Assembly (NCBI RefSeq): GCF_900155965.1
Contig: NZ_FTMG01000003.1
Coordinates: 1-64,000 of the forward strand
DNA length: 64,000 bases
Direction: 5' to 3'
Origin: Mucilaginibacter lappiensis
GTDB lineage: Bacteria; Bacteroidota; Bacteroidia; Sphingobacteriales; Sphingobacteriaceae
Shown here: positions 26,285 through 36,023 of the stretch, piece after piece
Layout: each line of letters opens with the position of its first letter
Numbering within the stretch: the stretch's first letter is position 1
Position numbers and translations under genes: made by a program
The notes under the pieces: generated by a model
Seen by the model: the letters and a program-made list of their open reading frames with translations, nothing else
Databases searched by the model: none
Told to the model about the DNA's origin: nothing

Positions 26285-27226
26285 TTAAAGCCAAACCACC
26301 TTTTGTTCGCTCTGGTGCGCTTTTCTAATAATATCACCATATAATTCTGGCCTTCTGGCTTTGATGTACCGGTAACCGCCGGCCAGGGTTAATTTGTCTG
26401 CATGAATATCGGCTATGGTAATTTCATTATCCAACGATCTGCACTCCGCTATCACATCACCATAAGGGTCAACAACCATAGAACAGCCGTTTTTAAGCTG
26501 ATCATCATCCATACCTATCGGGTTGGAGAAAATAGCGTAAACCGCATTATCATAAGCCCGGGCAGGCAACCATTTCATCAACCAGGCACGCCCTTTAAGT
26601 CCGTCAAATTCTTCGCGTAGTTGTTTAGCATTACTTTCTTTATCCTTCCATAATTGGGCATCAACAAAACCTGCACCTGGGCGGGTAGATGGCGTACACA
26701 TGGTTACATGCGGCATAAAAATAATATCGGCACCCAGCAGTTTGGTGGCCCTTACATTTTCAATAACGTTATTATCATAACAGATCAGAATGCCGCATTT
26801 CCAGCCTAAAATATCAAAAACGGTATAGCTGGTGCCTGGCTGTAAATGCGGGTTTATAAACGGGTGCAATTTGCGATGTTTGGCTACCAGGCCATTTTTA
26901 TCTACACATACCTGGGCCTTAAACAGGTTGTCGTTTTCGTCTTTTTCAAACAGTCCGGCCAGTATAACGATGTCAAATTCACGGGCATAGTCGGTAAGTG
27001 CCAACAGGCTTTCTCCCCCGGGAATTACTTCGGCCAGGTTAAGCATTTGTTGTTTATCCAGGTGCCGGGCAAAGGTATATCCGGTAACGGAACACTCATG
27101 AAAGGCAATCACATCCGCCCCCTGCTGTGCCGCTTTTTGCGACAGCTGTTTAATAATCGATAAATTATAGGCTTTATCGCCGCTTTTGTTCTCGAATTGA
27201 GCTGTAGCTATTTTAAAATTTTTCAT
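26285..27226 (-). CDS. Carbon-nitrogen hydrolase (nitrilase family)
   Basis: 313 residues, cytoplasmic. The catalytic triad of the nitrilase superfamily is visible: Glu44 (FHECSVTG), Lys119 (KHRKLHP) and Cys149 (GILICYDN). The family hydrolyses nitriles or amides, or makes amide bonds; the 'HP...R...E' stretch and tail KARRPELYGDI fit aliphatic amidase/ nitrilase-like members. Downstream of the AraC gene at 27307-28104 by 80 bases on the same strand, so the regulator may control it. Confidence 0.85.
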   Translation of the reverse strand: MKNFKIATAQFENKSGDKAYNLSIIKQLSQKAAQQGADVIAFHECSVTGYTFARHLDKQQMLNLAEVIPGGESLLALTDYAREFDIVILAGLFEKDENDNLFKAQVCVDKNGLVAKHRKLHPFINPHLQPGTSYTVFDILGWKCGILICYDNNVIENVRATKLLGADIIFMPHVTMCTPSTRPGAGFVDAQLWKDKESNAKQLREEFDGLKGRAWLMKWLPARAYDNAVYAIFSNPIGMDDDQLKNGCSMVVDPYGDVIAECRSLDNEITIADIHADKLTLAGGYRYIKARRPELYGDIIRKAHQSEQKVVWL

Positions 27227-27306
27227 ATGCTTTGCATTTAATGTACAGCAAAGCTATGACTGGTTAAAGATGTTGCCTTGTAAAAAACCGACAATTATAC
27301 AAGGGG

Positions 27307-28104
27307 CTAAACCTGCATAAAATTAATAGCCAGCAGATTATTTATTTTATAGGCTGATGGGGTTATACCAATGTTCTTTTTAAAATAGTTATTGAGGTGT
27401 GCCTGATCATAATAACCACTCTCATAAGCCGCATCGGCAATTTTTACATCCTGCGAATGCCTTTGTAAGTTCTTCAAAAAATATTGCAGCTTCACAATGG
27501 CTGTAAAACGCTTAGGGCCTATCCCAACAAACTGGTTAAACCGGCGTTCGAGTTGTTTTTCGGTTATGGGTAAAACATGGAGCAATTGAGCTACAGATAT
27601 ATTTCCCTTGCTGTTATCTATCAGTTTTAAAGCCCCGGTAAGTGCGTTGTCGGGGTACGAGCTACCCGCCAGCTTTTTGAACACAAAGTTTTCGATGTGT
27701 TCAATTTTGTTTGGGATACCGCTCTCGTTCAAAACCCGGTCCTCCAGATCCTCCGCATTGCTTTTAAAAAGTTCATTTAGTTTAATCAGGCTGTCGTTTA
27801 GTTCAACCGAGGCTACGCCTGATAAAGCATACAGGCCATAAGGCTGGAATACAACTACCAATATGTCTAACTTCCCTGTTGATACCAGGTCCTTGTATTG
27901 GGTTAGCTGTCCGTAAACAAAACTATTGGGGTGGGCGTATGCCTGATCTGCTCCTTGTTGCATCAGCGGTGTTTTGAAGTAAAAAACCATCCCGGGGTTA
28001 CCGTCAGAAAACAAACGGTAATTAATTGGCTCGTTGCAATTGCTTTCCAGTATCAAATAGTGTTTGATAATATGAGCAAGATGCGATGATGGGGGTATTT
28101 GCAT
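27307..28104 (-). CDS. AraC-family transcription regulator with DUF6597-type N-terminus
   Basis: 265 residues. N-terminal ~130 residues match DUF6597, a cupin-like sensor common in Bacteroidota AraC proteins ('DGNPGMVFYFKTPL', 'YGQLTQYKDL'). C-terminal HTH_18 at about 155-255 with both helix-turn-helix units ('GNISVAQLLHVLPITEKQLE', 'DAAYESGYYDQAHLNNYFKK'). It precedes the nitrilase gene on the same strand. Confidence 0.9.
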   Translation of the reverse strand: MQIPPSSHLAHIIKHYLILESNCNEPINYRLFSDGNPGMVFYFKTPLMQQGADQAYAHPNSFVYGQLTQYKDLVSTGKLDILVVVFQPYGLYALSGVASVELNDSLIKLNELFKSNAEDLEDRVLNESGIPNKIEHIENFVFKKLAGSSYPDNALTGALKLIDNSKGNISVAQLLHVLPITEKQLERRFNQFVGIGPKRFTAIVKLQYFLKNLQRHSQDVKIADAAYESGYYDQAHLNNYFKKNIGITPSAYKINNLLAINFMQV

Positions 28105-28413
28105 AATAAGCCTGGTAATTAGGCAAAGTTACCAATTTCTGAATAGATAGGCTGCGGATGCTGATTCAGATGTCCTTCTTTCAAAAAAGTAACAATCATG
28201 TTATGATGCCTCACACGCAACATATTGCTTATAACTTTCCGTTGATATAGCAAAAAGCTGTAATTTTGAGTGTTAACAGCACCTGAGTTATAAGCCCATC
28301 GCATTATTAAAATTTACCGTGATTGTAAAAAAATGTTAAATGACAGGTGCGTCCGGCACGCTACAACCCTAAATGTTTATATTAGCCCCTGTTAGCCGCT
28401 TTATATTATATTA
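28105..28413. other. Intergenic region, no supported gene
   Basis: 309 bases between divergent genes. A 61-codon minus-strand frame (28119-28304) has no protein-like pattern. It should hold the promoters of the AraC gene and of the large surface protein; no clear -7 element or hairpin stands out. Confidence 0.4.
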
Positions 28414-31134
28414 ATGATATCTAGAAAAATTTTACTCATAATTTCATTGTTATTCTCTTTTGGTTTTGCAGCTTCGGCGCAACAGGATAGCATACCTTTA
28501 AACACACTTATTCAAAAAACTGCCAAATTTCAAAGCAGTTACCCCATTGAAAAAGTTTATCTGCATTTAGATAAGCCTTATTATGCCGTGGGCGATACCA
28601 TTTGGTTTAAAGCCTATGTAACTGTTGAAAAGCACCAGCCATCGGGTTTAAGCGGTGTGGTTTATGTTGATGTGATCAACAGCCAGGATTCTGTCATGGA
28701 AAACCTGCGTTTACCTGTAAAAAATGGCTTTGCCAATGGTAACATTACCCTTACCAGCGAAACCTATAAACAGGGACCTTACCGCATCAGGGCCTATACC
28801 AACTGGATGCGCAATTTTGATGCTGACTATTTTTACGATCATACCATTAACGTGGGTAATGCTATTGATAACCAGGTAAATACTTTTATCAGCTATAAAA
28901 GTTCGGCAAAAAAAGGTACAGTAAAAGTTGATGCGGACATTCTTTATAAAGACCCCACCAACGCTCCCTATGCCAACAAAAAAGTAAGCTGGCAATTGGT
29001 ACGCAATGGCGATGCTATAACCAAAGGGAGTGGCCGTACAGACGATAAGGGCCATTTACTGGTAGATATACCCGAAAACGAATCTGCTACCATCACATCC
29101 AGTTCATTGGTAACCGCCATTGATATGGGCGAACGTAAATCGGTAACCAATTCATTTTCGTTAAGAGGCGCAGTAACTGCTTATGATGTACAGTTTTTTC
29201 CCGAAAGCGGACAGCTTACCAATGGTATACGTTCAAAAATCGCCTTTAAAGCAATCAATTCCAAAGGATTAGGAACTGATGTAAAAGGAACGGTAACTGA
29301 TGACCAGGGTACCGTTATGGCATCTTTTACCTCTGCGCATCTGGGCATGGGGGTATTTGTTTTGACCCCCGAAAGTGGAAAAACCTATACCGCTAATGTT
29401 ATCTTTGCTAATGGTTCTACAAGTACTTATAAGCTTCCGCGGGTACAGGCTATGGGCATCAATTTAGCCGTATTTAGTCCCGATGCTGATAATCTTACCG
29501 TTAAAATATCAGCTAACGAATTGTTTTTACAGCGCAAACAAAACAAAAGTTTTTACCTGGTGGGACAAAGCGGAGGGGTTATTTATTATGCAGCTCAAAC
29601 CGTACTACAAAATGCCGCCTATACAGCCAATATTCCGAAAAACAAATTCCCAACCGGTATTGTGCAATTTACCCTGTTCTCGTCTGGGGGGTATGCTTTA
29701 TGCGAGCGTATAGCTTTTGTACAGCATAATGACCAGCTAAACCTGGCATTAAGGCCCGATAAGCCATCTTACACCACCCGGCAAAATGTAAGGATTGCTG
29801 TATCGGCAAAAAACAGCACCGCTCCTGTTGAAGGTAGTTTTTCTGTAGCCGTACTTGATGATACCAGCGTACCTACCAACGAAGATTCAGAATCGACTAT
29901 ATTAAGTAACCTGCTGCTTACATCAGATCTGAAAGGATACATAGAAAAACCCAATTATTATTTCAACAAACCCGATCAGGAAAAACAGGACAACCTGGAT
30001 ATCCTGATGCTTACACAAGGCTATCGCCGTTTCTCGTACGAGGATATACTGGCAGATAAAAACCCTCCTATTTTCATTGCACCCGAACAGGGGATTGAAG
30101 TATCCGGTATATTAAGAACTACTACTGGACTACCGGTAGGCAAAGGCAGCATTCGTTTGCTGATACCTGATCGTAACTTTTCGGCAGAAACAGTAACCGA
30201 TCTATCGGGTAATTTCAAGTTCAGTAACGTGGTGGTAATGGATACCTCTAAAATAACCCTGAGCGCCCGTAACAACGTGAACGGTAAAAACATGGTGATC
30301 AGTGTAAATGGTGAATTGTACCAGAAATTAACCAGGAACCCTAATCAGCCCGACGAAATTGTAAACATCGACAGCGCCATGCGCCCGTACCTGGATAACA
30401 GCCGCAGGCAATATCAAAACTCCCGCGTGTTGAAAGAGGTAGTGGTTAAATCAACCAAATTCGAGAAAAAACCAAGCCATAATGATTTTGGCACATTTGC
30501 CGGGTTACCCGGGCAAGCCGACCATGAAATATCGGGTGATCAGTTAAAAGATTGCCCCCTGCTGATCAACTGTTTGAGCACTATGGCTTTTGGTTTAACT
30601 TATGTAGATAATAACTTTTATATCACCCGCGATTATAATGCCGGTAAAAAAGTGCCGGTGCAAATATATGTAGGCAGTATGCCCGTTGATGTGAACTTTT
30701 TAACAAGTATGACAGGCGCCGAAGTGGCATCGGTTGAGATATTTTTAAAGGATGGTGTAAGTGGTCTTAATCGCATGAATCAAACAAACGGCGTTTTGAT
30801 CATCAACAAAAAGGTGATCAAAAAGGAAAAAATAACCCTGGCCCAGTTACAGGCGCTTATCCCCAAACAAAACGTGGTTAATTTCGCCATACAGGGTTAT
30901 CGTAAATCCAAAGAGTTTTACATGCCTAAGTATGATGTTACTAAACAAGGCGCACTTGGGGTCGATCTGCGTAACACTATTTACTGGAACCCTAAAGTGA
31001 TAACCGATAAAAACGGTGTAGCCTCATTCAGCTTTTTTAACAGCGACGCCCGCGGAACGTACCGTGTAATTATAGAAGGCCTGGATGCCGAAGGCGACCT
31101 TGGCCGACAGGTGATGCACATCCAGGTGAAGTAA
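28414..31134 (+). CDS. Large exported surface protein with MG2-like and TonB-plug-like domains
   Basis: 906 residues with a signal peptide (cleavage after about ASAQ22). Near the N-terminus 'PIEKVYLHLDKPYYAVGDTI' is the MG2 macroglobulin-like pattern found in Bacteroidota surface proteins. Middle beta domains include a carboxypeptidase-regulatory-like segment (about 560-640, 'SGILRTTTGLPVGKGSIRLL'). About 690-800 resemble a TonB-receptor plug ('HEISGDQLKDCPLLINCLST', 'VYVGSMPVDVNFL'). The C-terminus has the alpha2-macroglobulin-like 'GVASFSFFNSDARGTYRV'. The protein is too short to be a receptor barrel. Single gene; likely outer membrane or surface. Confidence 0.75.
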   Translation: MISRKILLIISLLFSFGFAASAQQDSIPLNTLIQKTAKFQSSYPIEKVYLHLDKPYYAVGDTIWFKAYVTVEKHQPSGLSGVVYVDVINSQDSVMENLRLPVKNGFANGNITLTSETYKQGPYRIRAYTNWMRNFDADYFYDHTINVGNAIDNQVNTFISYKSSAKKGTVKVDADILYKDPTNAPYANKKVSWQLVRNGDAITKGSGRTDDKGHLLVDIPENESATITSSSLVTAIDMGERKSVTNSFSLRGAVTAYDVQFFPESGQLTNGIRSKIAFKAINSKGLGTDVKGTVTDDQGTVMASFTSAHLGMGVFVLTPESGKTYTANVIFANGSTSTYKLPRVQAMGINLAVFSPDADNLTVKISANELFLQRKQNKSFYLVGQSGGVIYYAAQTVLQNAAYTANIPKNKFPTGIVQFTLFSSGGYALCERIAFVQHNDQLNLALRPDKPSYTTRQNVRIAVSAKNSTAPVEGSFSVAVLDDTSVPTNEDSESTILSNLLLTSDLKGYIEKPNYYFNKPDQEKQDNLDILMLTQGYRRFSYEDILADKNPPIFIAPEQGIEVSGILRTTTGLPVGKGSIRLLIPDRNFSAETVTDLSGNFKFSNVVVMDTSKITLSARNNVNGKNMVISVNGELYQKLTRNPNQPDEIVNIDSAMRPYLDNSRRQYQNSRVLKEVVVKSTKFEKKPSHNDFGTFAGLPGQADHEISGDQLKDCPLLINCLSTMAFGLTYVDNNFYITRDYNAGKKVPVQIYVGSMPVDVNFLTSMTGAEVASVEIFLKDGVSGLNRMNQTNGVLIINKKVIKKEKITLAQLQALIPKQNVVNFAIQGYRKSKEFYMPKYDVTKQGALGVDLRNTIYWNPKVITDKNGVASFSFFNSDARGTYRVIIEGLDAEGDLGRQVMHIQVK

Positions 31135-31137
31135 TTT

Positions 31138-31230
31138 CTTGGAGTAAGGATTTTGGGAGCAAGGAACAAAGACCGGGGACAGAGTATTCTGTCGGTTCTT
31201 ACTCCAATAATCCTTACTCCCAAAATCCAA
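31138..31230. repeat. Palindromic repeat (GGAGTAAGGATTTTGGGAG type)
   Basis: Starts four bases after the stop of the 906-residue protein. GGATTTTGGGAG (31148-31159) is inverted to CTCCCAAAATCC further on, and GGAGTAAGGATT (31141-31152) to AATCCTTACTCC. ACAGA-GTAT-TCTGT in the middle is another hairpin. Probably acts as the transcription end. Confidence 0.65.
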
Positions 31231-31270
31231 AACATTTTGTTAATTTTATGATACACATAAACTTATCATT

Positions 31271-31675
31271 ATGGACTTTTCACACATCAACTGGCTGGCC
31301 GTGGTAGCTGCCGGCGTTTCGGCATTTTTAGTTGGCGGTATCTGGTACTCTCCTTTATTATTCGCCAAACCGTGGATGGCTGATAACAAGCTTAATCCCG
31401 ACGAATTAAAGGCCTCCAATAAGGGTCGAATTTTTGGCTTTTCATTTTTCTTTTCCATCATTATGGCGGTTAACCTGGGGATGTTCCTGGCTGATGCCAA
31501 AACCGACATATCCTGGGGTGCCACGGCAGGTTCTCTGGCTGGCGTATGGACATTTAGTGCCATCGCGATACAGGGCCTGTTTGAGCTAAAAAGCTGGCGC
31601 CTGATATTTATAAACGGAGGCTACAGCCTGGTGTCATTAACCCTGATGGGGACTATTATAGGCTGGTGGAGGTAA
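31271..31675 (+). CDS. DUF1761 family membrane protein
   Basis: 134 residues, four membrane helices (about 6-24, 48-68, 76-98 and 110-130), with 'GGIWYSPLLFAKPWM' at the N-terminus and 'WLAVVAAGVSAFLVGG' matching DUF1761. Function unknown. Single gene. Confidence 0.88.
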   Translation: MDFSHINWLAVVAAGVSAFLVGGIWYSPLLFAKPWMADNKLNPDELKASNKGRIFGFSFFFSIIMAVNLGMFLADAKTDISWGATAGSLAGVWTFSAIAIQGLFELKSWRLIFINGGYSLVSLTLMGTIIGWWR

Positions 31676-31728
31676 ATATGGGGAAATGCTAAAGTCTAAA
31701 GTTTAAAGTTTAAATTCTAACTTTTAAC

Positions 31729-32160
31729 CTACACCCGATGATGATCTGCACGCCAGTTTTTGATAGCTTGTTTAATTTCACTGGCCGACAGATTTTCTGC
31801 TATCACTCTTTCCATTAAAGGGATCAATTCGGCATCCGGCGCGAAACGCAGGGCGGCTATCTGCGCTATGGTAAGCCGGCTATCCAGTGGCTTGCGGGTA
31901 AGTATAAAATAACGCAGCCCCTCTTCGGCACGTATGGCCCTGTCTTGTGCCTTTAGCGGAAAAATGCGTACAAACAAGCCCATCAGTAAACAGCAGCCAA
32001 AAAGCAGCATAATGAGCAAGGCGCTCATCAAATTTGCCGTATGCCATTGCATCACCACATTAACCGCAGAAACTATCAATCCCAAAATGAGCATAGCGCC
32101 CAGCAAATAATGAAAGCCTGCAACATTGCGTTTATGGTTGGCGAAGTTTTGTACGGTCAT
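31729..32160 (-). CDS. DUF6526 family membrane protein
   Basis: 143 residues, start MTVQNFANHKRNVAGFHYLL, two membrane helices (about 18-38 and 45-66), then a soluble tail with 'RIFPLKAQDRAIRAEEGLRY' and 'LTIAQIAALRFAPDAELIPL', which is the pattern of DUF6526. Unknown function, Bacteroidota-wide. Single gene. Confidence 0.85.
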   Translation of the reverse strand: MTVQNFANHKRNVAGFHYLLGAMLILGLIVSAVNVVMQWHTANLMSALLIMLLFGCCLLMGLFVRIFPLKAQDRAIRAEEGLRYFILTRKPLDSRLTIAQIAALRFAPDAELIPLMERVIAENLSASEIKQAIKNWRADHHRV

Positions 32161-32288
32161 GGCTTGTTTTTGGGCGAAAGATACTGCTAAATTGTTACCC
32201 CTGCATACGCCATTATTACAATCGGGTTATAATATTTTTAAACAATGCAAGCATATTTGAGTTGATTTTAATAACAACAACTTATACT

Positions 32289-33146
32289 ATGGCAAACACT
32301 TTTGAAAAAACGTTCACATTAGGTGGCGACTATACCATAAATCGCCTGGGCTACGGTGCCATGCGCATTACCGGCCAGGGCATTTGGGGGCCACCAAAAG
32401 ATAAGGATGAATGCATCCGTGTTCTCAAACGCGCTGTTGAGCTGGGCGTAAACTTTATTGATACTGCCGACAGCTATGGCCCCAATGTTTCCGAAGAACT
32501 GATAGCCGAAGCGCTTGCACCATACCCTGCCGGGCTTATCATCGGCACCAAGGGTGGTTTCCTGCGTACAGGCCCTAACCAGTGGAATATTGACTCATCC
32601 CCAGCTCACTTACAGGAAGCCCTGGAAGGTAGCTTAAAACGTCTGAAACAGGATCGTATCGACCTGTATCAGCTCCACAGGATAGATCCTAACGTACCGG
32701 CCGAAAAAACATTTGAGTTTTTACAAAAAGCACAACAGCAGGGTAAGATCAAACACATTGGCCTGTCGGAAGTAAGCGTAGACGAGATCAAACATGCACA
32801 GCAGTTTTTTGAGGTGGTATCGGTACAAAACATGTACAGTGTGGATAACCGCAAATGGGAAGCCGAGCTGCAATACACCCGCGAGCAAAACATCGCCTTT
32901 ATACCCTGGTATCCACTAGGAGGCGGTAATGTAAAAGGCGAGCAGATATTACAGGGCGTAGCCGATAAATATAGCGTTACCATACATCAGGTGGCCCTGA
33001 GCTGGTTGCTGCACCACTCGCCTAATATCCTGCTTATTCCGGGTACATCATCTGTGGAACACCTGGAAGAGAACATGAAAACAGCCGACATCAAACTGGA
33101 CGATGCCGATCTGCTGATCCTCGAAGGTCTAAAAGATGCAAAATAA
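32289..33146 (+). CDS. Aldo/keto reductase
   Basis: 285 residues from the ATG at 32289 (MANTFEKTFTLGG); the upstream start at 32262 would add nine residues with no family match. NADPH-dependent TIM-barrel oxidoreductase of the AKR family: 'FIDTADSYGPNVSEELIAEA' (catalytic Asp and Tyr), GTKGGF (catalytic Lys), 'DLYQLHRIDP' (His), and the C-terminal 'IPGTSSVEHLEEN'. Probably reduces aldehydes or ketones; substrate unknown. Followed by a strong terminator. Confidence 0.9.
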   Translation: MANTFEKTFTLGGDYTINRLGYGAMRITGQGIWGPPKDKDECIRVLKRAVELGVNFIDTADSYGPNVSEELIAEALAPYPAGLIIGTKGGFLRTGPNQWNIDSSPAHLQEALEGSLKRLKQDRIDLYQLHRIDPNVPAEKTFEFLQKAQQQGKIKHIGLSEVSVDEIKHAQQFFEVVSVQNMYSVDNRKWEAELQYTREQNIAFIPWYPLGGGNVKGEQILQGVADKYSVTIHQVALSWLLHHSPNILLIPGTSSVEHLEENMKTADIKLDDADLLILEGLKDAK

Positions 33147-33164
33147 ATCGCCCCTAAACCGGGT

Positions 33165-33208
33165 AAAATTAAAGGGATGCCATAAAACACGGGCATCCTT
33201 TTAATTTT
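33165..33208 (+). terminator. Terminator of the aldo/keto reductase gene
   Basis: 33165-33181 pairs with 33192-33208: 17 bp, one G-T wobble, 10-base loop, T run at the 3' side. It starts 19 bases after the stop codon and ends 18 bases before the next start (33226). Confidence 0.88.
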
Positions 33209-33225
33209 GTATCATCATTAAATAC

Positions 33226-33639
33226 ATGAAGAGCAAAGAAGAGATCCTAAACAGCTATAACACCACCGGCAACGATGGTTTACCCGAAATATCAGCTCCC
33301 GACCTGCTAAAGGCTATGGAGACTTACAAAGAACTATGGGCCGAGGCTGCCTTCAACGCGGCCCGCCAAATGAAGGACAGTGTATATGAGTTTACCACCT
33401 ATGCGGATTATGTAAGTCATTCCTTGCAGGAGGCCTGCCAGCAGCAGAAAAGCCGCGATGAATTTAGCGAAGCCATTACCATGGTTGCCAATAGCATACT
33501 ACCCCACTTTATACCTCATGCCCGCTCGGTGAAAGAGTTTTCGTTCAACTTTGACATGGAGGGAAAAACTTATACCGCCTTTTATAAAAAAGATGCAGAG
33601 GGATATTGGCAATTAGATAATTGGAACGCCCTCAATTAA
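33226..33639 (+). CDS. Hypothetical cytoplasmic protein
   Basis: 137 residues (MKSKEEILNSYNTTGNDGLP...). Mostly helical by composition, acidic, no membrane or signal sequence. C-terminal 'FSFNFDMEGKTYTAFYKKDA EGYWQLDNW' suggests a short beta hairpin. Not recognised. Single gene. Confidence 0.6.
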   Translation: MKSKEEILNSYNTTGNDGLPEISAPDLLKAMETYKELWAEAAFNAARQMKDSVYEFTTYADYVSHSLQEACQQQKSRDEFSEAITMVANSILPHFIPHARSVKEFSFNFDMEGKTYTAFYKKDAEGYWQLDNWNALN

Positions 33640-33678
33640 TATCCAGACAGACCAAACAGGCTTCATTTTTCTCTACGC

Positions 33679-33770
33679 GTCATTGCTGTAAGGAGGTGCG
33701 ACGAAGCAATCTCGTAGCTGTTCTCATCGATAGACATCTGAGGAGATTGCCACGCTTCGCTCAATGACAT
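33679..33770. repeat. Palindromic repeat family A, copy 2 (inverted)
   Basis: Reverse orientation relative to the copy at 6291: TCATTGC... and CAATGACAT at the ends, with GACGAAGCAATCTCG and GAGATTGCCACGC inside. Lies between a plus-strand gene and the convergent YciI gene. Confidence 0.75.
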
Positions 33771-33793
33771 GGTTTTAATTCTTCGTTCTGTCC

Positions 33794-34084
33794 TTAAACC
33801 ACCGCCACCTTAAACGGCTTCACATCAACCGACTCCCATACTTTTTGAGTAATGTAAGGTTCGTTTTGTTTCCAGGCTTCCAGGGCTTCATCAGTTTCAA
33901 ACTGCATGATCATGACCGAACCCATCATATTGCCCTCATCATTGAGTACGGCTCCGCCTATCAGGAAATTACTACTTTCTTTGAGTTCTTTAAGATTATC
34001 TAAATGATGCGGGCGTACATCCATGCGACGCTGCAAGGCGCCTTCATCTGTATAATCATAGCCCGTAACCAGGTATTGTTTCAT
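33794..34084 (-). CDS. YciI family protein
   Basis: 96 residues, typical YciI length: 'KQYLVTGYDYTDEGALQRRM ... GGAVLNDEGNMMGSVMIMQF ... EPYITQKVWESVDVKPF'. Ferredoxin-like fold; role uncertain (a dehydrochlorinase-like or a stress protein in various species). Same strand as the VOC gene, which lies 35 bases upstream, so probably one operon. Confidence 0.9.
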   Translation of the reverse strand: MKQYLVTGYDYTDEGALQRRMDVRPHHLDNLKELKESSNFLIGGAVLNDEGNMMGSVMIMQFETDEALEAWKQNEPYITQKVWESVDVKPFKVAVV

Positions 34085-34119
34085 ATTACAATTATTGAAT
34101 TAGTGAATTAGTAATTTTT

Positions 34120-34560
34120 TTATTGATGCTTATCGGGGTCAAAGGTGATCTTCCAATGGATCCCGAATTTGTCGGCCAGCATCCCGTAATGCGTGCTCCA
34201 AAAAGTTTCACCAATGGGCATCGTAGCCTCCCCTCCTGCAGCAAGTTCATTATATATGCGATAAGCTTCGGCCTGATTGGCAGTACTGATGTAGAGATAA
34301 AAATTATTGGCAGCCTCAGGTGTTAATCCCTGATACGCTTCTATACTATCACAACCCATAATAACCGTATTTGGGGCAATCTGTAAAGAAGCATGCATAA
34401 TTTTTTCATCAGCCGAAAGCGGGAATAATTTTTTATCGGTTTGCGGCACATCTTTATAGCGCCCCATAAACAGGATATCGCCGCCAAAAACAGCTTTGTA
34501 GAAATTAAAAGCGTCTTCGCAATTATCTTTAAAAACCAGGTAAGGGTTTAGCGTTGTCAT
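34120..34560 (-). CDS. VOC family protein (PhnB/3-demethylubiquinone type)
   Basis: 146 residues: 'YLVFKDNCEDAFNFYKAVFG', 'IMHASLQIAPNTVIMGCDS', 'TFWSTHYGMLADKFGIHWKI', the PhnB-like VOC fold. Possibly a glyoxalase/dioxygenase relative; substrate unknown. Transcribed just before YciI. Confidence 0.88.
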   Translation of the reverse strand: MTTLNPYLVFKDNCEDAFNFYKAVFGGDILFMGRYKDVPQTDKKLFPLSADEKIMHASLQIAPNTVIMGCDSIEAYQGLTPEAANNFYLYISTANQAEAYRIYNELAAGGEATMPIGETFWSTHYGMLADKFGIHWKITFDPDKHQ

Positions 34561-34798
34561 CTTTTTTTGATTTTTATATCGTTACAGCAGCGGGTCATTT
34601 AAAAAATTACAAGTCCCACAAAAAAATTACACGAATAATCCATTCCGGTATACTACTTTCGGCTGATACTTATCCAACAGGCAATAGGCTATTCTGTTTG
34701 CCTCAACTGCTGTAAAACGATATATTTAAACCTCCTGCCCGATCAGACCGGTATCTGAAAAAATTAAAAAATTCTATTTTAAATAAACTTTATAAATG

Positions 34799-34806
34799 TA
34801 AATTTG
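34799..34806 (+). promoter_or_regulatory. Likely galK -7 element
   Basis: TAAATTTG fits TAnnTTTG and lies 47 bases before the galK ATG. AT-rich sequence surrounds it; a -33 TTTG is not clear. The preceding ~240 bases hold no gene. Confidence 0.4.
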
Positions 34807-34852
34807 ACAATTTTTACAATATTTGTTTTTTCCAAACAACTAACCTGAAATA

Positions 34853-36019
34853 ATGAAGAATACTTTGCAGCAGGAATTTACTAAATTATATCATAAAGAG
34901 GCCGACGCCACCTATTTTTCTCCCGGTCGCGTAAACCTTATCGGCGAACATATCGACTACAACGGCGGCCTGGTTATGCCATGCGCCATTACTTTTGGCA
35001 CTTACCTGTTAATATCGCCTAATGAAGATGGCGTTTTTCGTTTCAGGAGCTTAAACTTTACCGATCAGGGCGATATCCCTGTTCAACAACGTTATGAAAA
35101 AACGGGCGACGAATGGTTCAACTTCCCTATCGGTATAATAGATCATTTTGGTAAGGATGGGCACCAGTTAAAAGGTCTGGATATGCTTTTTTATGGCGAT
35201 ATCCCTATCGGCTCTGGTTTGTCGTCATCAGCCTCTATCGAGGTGGTTACGGCTTACACCCTCAATGATATTTTCAATTGCGGTTACAGCAAACTCGACC
35301 TGGTGAAACTGTCGAAATCTGTCGAAAATAACTTTATCGGCGTAAACAGTGGTATTATGGATCAGTTTGCCGTTGCCTTTGGCGAAAAAAACAAGGCCCT
35401 GATGCTGAACTGCGATACGCTGGATTACCAGGCGGTTGACAGTAACCTGGGTGAGCACGTGCTGGCCATTATCAACACCAATAAACCCCGTAAACTGGCC
35501 GAATCTAAATATAACGAACGCGTGCAGGAATGCCAGGAAGCCTTGAAAGCCCTGCAACGGGAACTGAAAATCAATTACCTGTGCGACATTAATGCCGATA
35601 CATTCAAAAAATATCAGCACCTGATCACTAATCCGGTGGTACTGAACCGCGCTAAACATGTTGTTGAAGAGAACGACCGTGTAAAGTTGGCCGCTGTTGC
35701 ACTGGCCGCTAATAACTTACAGGAATTTGGCCGGTTGATGTATGCCTCGCACGATTCACTGCGCGATTTGTACGAAGTAAGTGGTGCCGAACTGGATGCC
35801 GTGGCCGAATACAGCAAAACCAACCCTAACGTAGCTGGTGCCCGCATGACAGGTGCAGGTTTTGGCGGTTGTGCCATAGCTTTGGTTAAGGCTGATGCAT
35901 TTGATAATTACAGTGCCGAAATAACTGAATATTACACCCAAAAAATTGGCTATGCCCCATCCGTTTATAGTTCGCTGATTGGTAACGGTGTAGGATTGCT
36001 GAATCTGTTGGTTAATTAA
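34853..36019 (+). CDS. galK: Galactokinase
   Basis: 388 residues, standard GHMP galactokinase. Substrate signature GRVNLIGEHIDYNGG at 25-39, ATP-binding 'GDIPIGSGLSSSAS' and the C-terminal glycine motif 'MTGAGFGGCAIAL'. It phosphorylates galactose at C1 with ATP (Leloir pathway). No galT or galM adjoins it; they must be elsewhere or in a separate operon. Confidence 0.97.
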   Translation: MKNTLQQEFTKLYHKEADATYFSPGRVNLIGEHIDYNGGLVMPCAITFGTYLLISPNEDGVFRFRSLNFTDQGDIPVQQRYEKTGDEWFNFPIGIIDHFGKDGHQLKGLDMLFYGDIPIGSGLSSSASIEVVTAYTLNDIFNCGYSKLDLVKLSKSVENNFIGVNSGIMDQFAVAFGEKNKALMLNCDTLDYQAVDSNLGEHVLAIINTNKPRKLAESKYNERVQECQEALKALQRELKINYLCDINADTFKKYQHLITNPVVLNRAKHVVEENDRVKLAAVALAANNLQEFGRLMYASHDSLRDLYEVSGAELDAVAEYSKTNPNVAGARMTGAGFGGCAIALVKADAFDNYSAEITEYYTQKIGYAPSVYSSLIGNGVGLLNLLVN

Positions 36020-36023
36020 TACT

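Noticed and set aside
28119..28304. 61-codon minus-strand frame between AraC and the large surface protein
   Set aside because: No recognisable pattern or signal and no sign of operon context.
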